NCBI GenBank assembly: GCA_003648635.1
Contig: QMPQ01000012.1
Span: 1 to 32,767 of the forward strand
Direction of reading: 5' to 3'
DNA from: Bacteroidota bacterium
GTDB lineage: Bacteria; Bacteroidota; Bacteroidia; Bacteroidales; GCA-2748055
Length of the DNA stretch: 32,767 bases
Below, one piece after another: positions 28,853 to 32,767 of the stretch; the first letter of the stretch is position 1; each line of letters opens with the position of its first letter. A model generated the notes under the pieces. That model ran no database searches. It had not been told where the DNA came from and saw only the letters and a list, made by a program, of their open reading frames with translations. Made by a program: the position numbers and the translations under genes.

Positions 28853-30499
28853 ATGCGTATAAATACAGTCCTTTCAGCAGTCCTTCTGTTAATCACAATC
28901 TCTTGCAATTCTCAGAAGCAACAAGCCGACCTGATTCTCAGCAACGGGAAAGTCTACACAGTCGATAAAGAGTTCAGCAAAGCTGAGGCCATCGCCATCA
29001 GGGACCAACGGATCATTGCCGTTGGTAGCTCTGAAGAGATATTAAAAGAGTTTAGTGCAAGTGAAGTGCGAGATCTGGAGGGAGCATATGTCTACCCGGG
29101 CTGGATTGATGCACACTGTCACTTCCTGGGATATGGATTGAACCTGAGTGCAGTGGACGTGGCAGGAACAACATCCGTGGAGGAAATCATTGTCATGTTA
29201 AAGGAATATCAGAAAATAAATCCAGGTCCCTGGATTACCGGCAGAGGCTGGGATCAGAATGACTGGGAGGTGAAGGAGTTTCCCAATAAGGCCATGCTGG
29301 ATAAGCACTTTCCCGACACACCCATCCTGTTGAGACGCATCGACGGACACGCCGGTTGGGCCAACAGTGCTGCCTTGAAGATTGCTGGAGTTACTGCGGA
29401 TAGTAAGGTGGATGGGGGAACTGTGATGCTAAGTGATGGCGAGCCAAACGGGATCCTGATCGATAATGCCATTGGACTGGTGGGAAGAAAGACTCCCGCA
29501 GACACCCAAGAGGAGTTGACCCATGCACTTCTACAGGCTCAGACCAACTGTTTTAAAGTGGGTCTTACCTCAGTGCAGGATGCAGGACTGCCTAAACGTG
29601 CAGTTGAGCTGATTGATTCCATGAACAAAGAGGGATCGCTGAAGATCCGCATCAACGCCTGGCTCAGTCCGTCCGAGGAGAACTTCACCCACTTCGTAGA
29701 GAAGGGTGTTTACCAAAGCGATCACCTTTCAGTGAATACCATTAAACTCTTTACAGATGGTGCCCTGGGATCAAGGGGAGCCCGCATGATAGAGCCCTAT
29801 TCTGATGATCCTCACAACCACGGTTTGTTTGTCACCCCACTGGAGGAACTGGAGAAACTCTGCAAAAGAGCCTATGCCTTCGATTATGCAGTGGCGACTC
29901 ACTGCATAGGTGATGCAGCCAACCGCGAAACTCTGAAGATCTATGCCAGGATCCTGGAAGGACCCAACGACCGCCGCTGGCGCATCGAACATGCCCAGAT
30001 CATTCACCCCGATGATTTCCACTACTTTGGGGACTACGACATTGTGCCTTCTGTTCAGACCACCCATGCTACATCAGACATGTACTGGGCCGGCGACAGG
30101 GTGGGCACCGAACGCTTGAAAGGAGCCTATGCTTACAAACAGCTGATGGAGGAGAACGGATGGATCCCCAACGGAAGTGATTTTCCGGTTGAACAGATTA
30201 ATCCCCTGTTTGGATTCTATGCGGCCACCATACGCAAAGATCAGTCTGGGTATCCGGCCGATGGCTTCCAGATGGAGAATGCCATCAGTCGCGAAGATGC
30301 CCTGAGAGCCATGACAATCTGGGCCGCCAAATCGGGAAAGGAAGAGCACCTGAAAGGGAGCATTGAAGTGGGCAAACTGGCCGACCTGGTGGTCACCACC
30401 ACCGACCTGATGAGGGCACCGGATGATGCACTATTCGGAATTAAAGTGAAATCAACATATTCGGGGGGAGAGCTGGTTTACGAAGCCGGACTTGAGTAA
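28853..30499 (+). CDS. amidohydrolase family lipoprotein (YtcJ-like)
   Basis: Lipobox LLLITISCNS; ADLILSNGKVYTVDKEFSKAEAIAIRDQRIIAVGS, YPGWIDAHCHFLGYG, TDGALGSRGARM, ATHCIGDAANRETL, NGSDFPVE. Confidence 0.93.
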   Translation: MRINTVLSAVLLLITISCNSQKQQADLILSNGKVYTVDKEFSKAEAIAIRDQRIIAVGSSEEILKEFSASEVRDLEGAYVYPGWIDAHCHFLGYGLNLSAVDVAGTTSVEEIIVMLKEYQKINPGPWITGRGWDQNDWEVKEFPNKAMLDKHFPDTPILLRRIDGHAGWANSAALKIAGVTADSKVDGGTVMLSDGEPNGILIDNAIGLVGRKTPADTQEELTHALLQAQTNCFKVGLTSVQDAGLPKRAVELIDSMNKEGSLKIRINAWLSPSEENFTHFVEKGVYQSDHLSVNTIKLFTDGALGSRGARMIEPYSDDPHNHGLFVTPLEELEKLCKRAYAFDYAVATHCIGDAANRETLKIYARILEGPNDRRWRIEHAQIIHPDDFHYFGDYDIVPSVQTTHATSDMYWAGDRVGTERLKGAYAYKQLMEENGWIPNGSDFPVEQINPLFGFYAATIRKDQSGYPADGFQMENAISREDALRAMTIWAAKSGKEEHLKGSIEVGKLADLVVTTTDLMRAPDDALFGIKVKSTYSGGELVYEAGLE

Positions 30500-30500
30500 A

Positions 30501-31070
30501 TCAACGTAATATCATGTTGATCCCAAGTGCCAATATACCCCAGCTCAGATCCGCAACAGGGAGCTTGTATTCAGCATAAATAAACATCATCTCGTTAGGA
30601 TTATATCCTACATTTAAAGGAATCCAGAATCTGGGATTTAGGTCCTGGGCAAAACTCAGATCCATATCCAATCCGATAGAAAAACTAAATTCGTAACGGG
30701 GTGTATACGTATAGAAGGCTGAGATATCCATGCCTACTACGTCCCAGTAATGCAGTCCGGCTATGGTTGAAACATAGCTTTTCCGGGTTTCATAAATCAG
30801 GTACTGTGCATCAATCCCAATATAGTCTGCACCGTTGAAAAAATAGATGTAACGGGCATTCACATCCAGTGAATATAGAATTCCATAACCTCCATTCAGC
30901 GCAATTGAAGCTCCACCAGCATCAAAAGCAACTACATTATTGTCAAAGTGATAAGCAGGGCTCAGGCCAATACTCCACGCCCTTTCAGGAAGCGTTTTGG
31001 GAAAGTTTACCACCTGGGCGGAAAGAGTGAACGAGGCAGAAAATAAAAGCAAAATAAGAAGCCTTTTCAT
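30501..31070 (-). CDS. small predicted outer-membrane beta-barrel protein
   Basis: Signal peptide MKRLLILLLFSASFTLSAQ; alternating aromatic/hydrophobic strands such as YSLDVNARYIYFFNGADYIGIDAQYLIYE and MMFIYAEYKLPVADLSWGILALGINMILR. Confidence 0.7.
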   Translation of the reverse strand: MKRLLILLLFSASFTLSAQVVNFPKTLPERAWSIGLSPAYHFDNNVVAFDAGGASIALNGGYGILYSLDVNARYIYFFNGADYIGIDAQYLIYETRKSYVSTIAGLHYWDVVGMDISAFYTYTPRYEFSFSIGLDMDLSFAQDLNPRFWIPLNVGYNPNEMMFIYAEYKLPVADLSWGILALGINMILR

Positions 31071-31095
31071 TGGGACAGAAGAGTTAGTGCTGTCT

Positions 31096-31103
31096 CAAAA
31101 ATA
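31096..31103 (-). promoter_or_regulatory. Bacteroidota-type -7 box TATTTTTG (minus strand)
   Basis: Exact TAnnTTTG on the minus strand, 33 nt upstream of ATG 31070, between the TolC stop and the OMP start. Confidence 0.35.
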
Positions 31104-31122
31104 AGACTTCTTAGATAAACTC

Positions 31123-32481
31123 CTAAAACAAAATATCCCGGCCCATATAGAAATCAAGGATTCTGGCGTAGAATATCAGCACAAATTTGGAAGTAATCAT
31201 TTCTGAAGTGGATTCAGCGAGCTGGTTGCGTGCCTCCTGCAGCTCCAGCGCTGTACCGGTGCCCACACGGAAGCGTTCGTCCGCAAACCTGAAGGCCTCA
31301 TCACTGTTGGCCACCGCCTCCACGGCCGAATTGTAATTATCCATGGCTGCCATAGCTTCGGTATGATATTGCTGAAGTGTCTTTTGCAGAATCAACACTG
31401 CATCGTCGTACTGGTACTCCGCATCCTGGAGCTCTATTTTAGCCTTTTTGATATCGGTCTGCACCCGCCAGCGGTTGAAAATAGGGATAACCAACCCCAT
31501 GGAGGCCTGCATATATCTGTTATCTTTTATCTGGGTAGAGGTGGGATAGTCCATTGTAGGATTACTGGGATCGGGATCCAGGGGATTGATCAATTGGTTA
31601 CTGTAGTTCGAGTAGATCAGGCCACGGGCAAAGAGCCTGGGAGAACGCTGTCCCTTTTGCAGGGCCACATACCTCTCCATGGCCTCAACGCCATATTCCT
31701 TGCTTTTGACCTGGGGCAGATTGGCCAGGGCATACTGGAACACCGAATCCAGCTCCAGGATCTCAACTGTAGAGGGATCGGGAAGTATCGGTGTCTCAAT
31801 AACAAATCCTTTTACATCGGTGATGTTCATCACATGCATCAGGTTCAGCTTTGTTATATCCCTGGTATTTACTGCCCGGGTATAAGCAAGTTTTGCTGCC
31901 GAGTGCTGTGCTTTCAACTCCAGCAGTCTCCCCTGGGGCTCATTTCCCACTTCCACCAGGCGCTCCATCCGCTCCACCTGCTGTACTGTTACCTCCACCT
32001 TAATTTCAGCCACACCCACCAGTTCCTCGTTCCTGAGCAGATCCAGGTAGTCGGTCATGACCTGGATGGTAATGTTATTTTCCATGGCTTCCAGATCCTC
32101 CATGCTCATCTGGTAGTTGGCCTTGTTCATTTTCATGCTGTTCATTCCCTGCAAGCCGTTAAACAGGTTTACTTCACTCTGCATACCCAGGTCTCCCTGA
32201 CTTACATTGGTGTTTACCCACTTATAGGTTCCGCGGTCCAGTACCCGGCCAGCTCCCAGCTGGTGGTCAATGCTTCCATTCAGGTTGGGCAAGAGGTCGA
32301 GCTTACTCTGACGATGGTCCTGTTCAGTGGATTGCGTAAGCAACTCCTGACGTTTCATCTGAAGGTTGTACTGGATGGCCTGGTCAATACATCGTTGGAG
32401 GGTCCAGGGCATCTCTGTCTGTCCCCAGGCCATGGCCGAGGTAAGTAACAGAACCTTTGCTATTGAAAATATTTTCTTCAT
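31123..32481 (-). CDS. TolC family outer membrane efflux protein
   Basis: Signal peptide then WTLQRCIDQAIQYNLQMKRQELLTQSTEQDHRQSKLDLLPNLNGSI; C-terminal FRFADERFRVGTGTALELQEARNQLAES. Confidence 0.95.
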   Translation of the reverse strand: MKKIFSIAKVLLLTSAMAWGQTEMPWTLQRCIDQAIQYNLQMKRQELLTQSTEQDHRQSKLDLLPNLNGSIDHQLGAGRVLDRGTYKWVNTNVSQGDLGMQSEVNLFNGLQGMNSMKMNKANYQMSMEDLEAMENNITIQVMTDYLDLLRNEELVGVAEIKVEVTVQQVERMERLVEVGNEPQGRLLELKAQHSAAKLAYTRAVNTRDITKLNLMHVMNITDVKGFVIETPILPDPSTVEILELDSVFQYALANLPQVKSKEYGVEAMERYVALQKGQRSPRLFARGLIYSNYSNQLINPLDPDPSNPTMDYPTSTQIKDNRYMQASMGLVIPIFNRWRVQTDIKKAKIELQDAEYQYDDAVLILQKTLQQYHTEAMAAMDNYNSAVEAVANSDEAFRFADERFRVGTGTALELQEARNQLAESTSEMITSKFVLIFYARILDFYMGRDILF

Positions 32482-32491
32482 CTCTACAGAT

Positions 32492-32767
32492 TTAGCGGTT
32501 GTGTTTCAGTATCAGCTTATCATGATCGGCATAGTTCTGGTAGGAGGAGACAATGACCTTTTCTCCTGGCTCCAGTCCTCCAAGGACCTCGTAGTATCTG
32601 GGATTCTGACGCCCGATACTTATATCACGTTTCACAGCAAACTCCTCCGACTCATCCAGCACAAAGACCCATTGTCCGCCCGTGGTCTGATAGAAGCCGC
32701 CCTTGGTAAGCAGTACACCCTCCTTTGATTCACCCAGCTGCAACCTGATCCTGGAGGTCTGTCCGAT
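32492..32767 (-). CDS. efflux RND transporter periplasmic adaptor subunit (HlyD/MFP family), C-terminal part; runs off the right window edge
   Basis: Frame open to the window end (IGQTSRIRLQLGESKEGVLLTKGGFYQTTGGQWVFVLDESEEFAVKRDISIGRQNPRYYEVLGGLEPGEKVIVSSYQNYADHDKLIL); immediately upstream of TolC. Confidence 0.88.
   Translation of the reverse strand: MGQTSRIRLQLGESKEGVLLTKGGFYQTTGGQWVFVLDESEEFAVKRDISIGRQNPRYYEVLGGLEPGEKVIVSSYQNYADHDKLILKHNR

Noticed and set aside
31074-31094. GACAG...CTGTC hairpin in the 5' region of the small OMP gene
   Set aside because: Only 5 perfect base pairs with an 11-nt loop; too weak to claim as a riboregulator.
31363-32448. 361-aa plus-strand ORF
   Set aside because: Fully antisense to a well-supported TolC gene; low-complexity H/Q/L-rich translation with no recognisable domain; likely a codon-usage artefact.

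Overview
The window looks like a Bacteroidota chromosome segment (T9SS-type C-terminal sorting domain, TAnnTTTG-like -7 promoter boxes, DUF4251 and SRPBCC/START-like families). It is densely packed and mostly housekeeping or metabolic genes. In order: a truncated nitroreductase; a sugar-uptake cluster (XylE-like sugar porter, ROK kinase, FucP-like MFS); a START-like protein; a tightly coupled cassette lptF/G - GT4 - GT2 - ribBA - fmt; an orphan tyrosine-recombinase SAM-like N-terminal domain; a DUF4251 lipoprotein; a glucosaminidase/LysM protein; cdd; rluA-like; panB; dnaK; a MORN/YwqK-like protein - T9SS subtilisin - xseA - xseB operon; a large PAS/GAF hybrid histidine kinase; a CCA-adding-type nucleotidyltransferase with HD domain; an endonuclease/exonuclease/phosphatase protein with a 27-bp tandem repeat after its signal peptide; a beta-helix-like lipoprotein; a YtcJ-like amidohydrolase; a small outer-membrane beta-barrel candidate; TolC; and a truncated RND periplasmic adaptor. 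I found no CRISPR array, IS element, rRNA or tRNA. No obvious new multi-gene defence or biosynthetic system is visible. The most notable signals are the near-palindromic 27-bp repeat encoding SSAELASSV x3, the stand-alone recombinase N-terminal domain, and the fact that all seven convergent gene pairs abut or overlap at their 3' ends.
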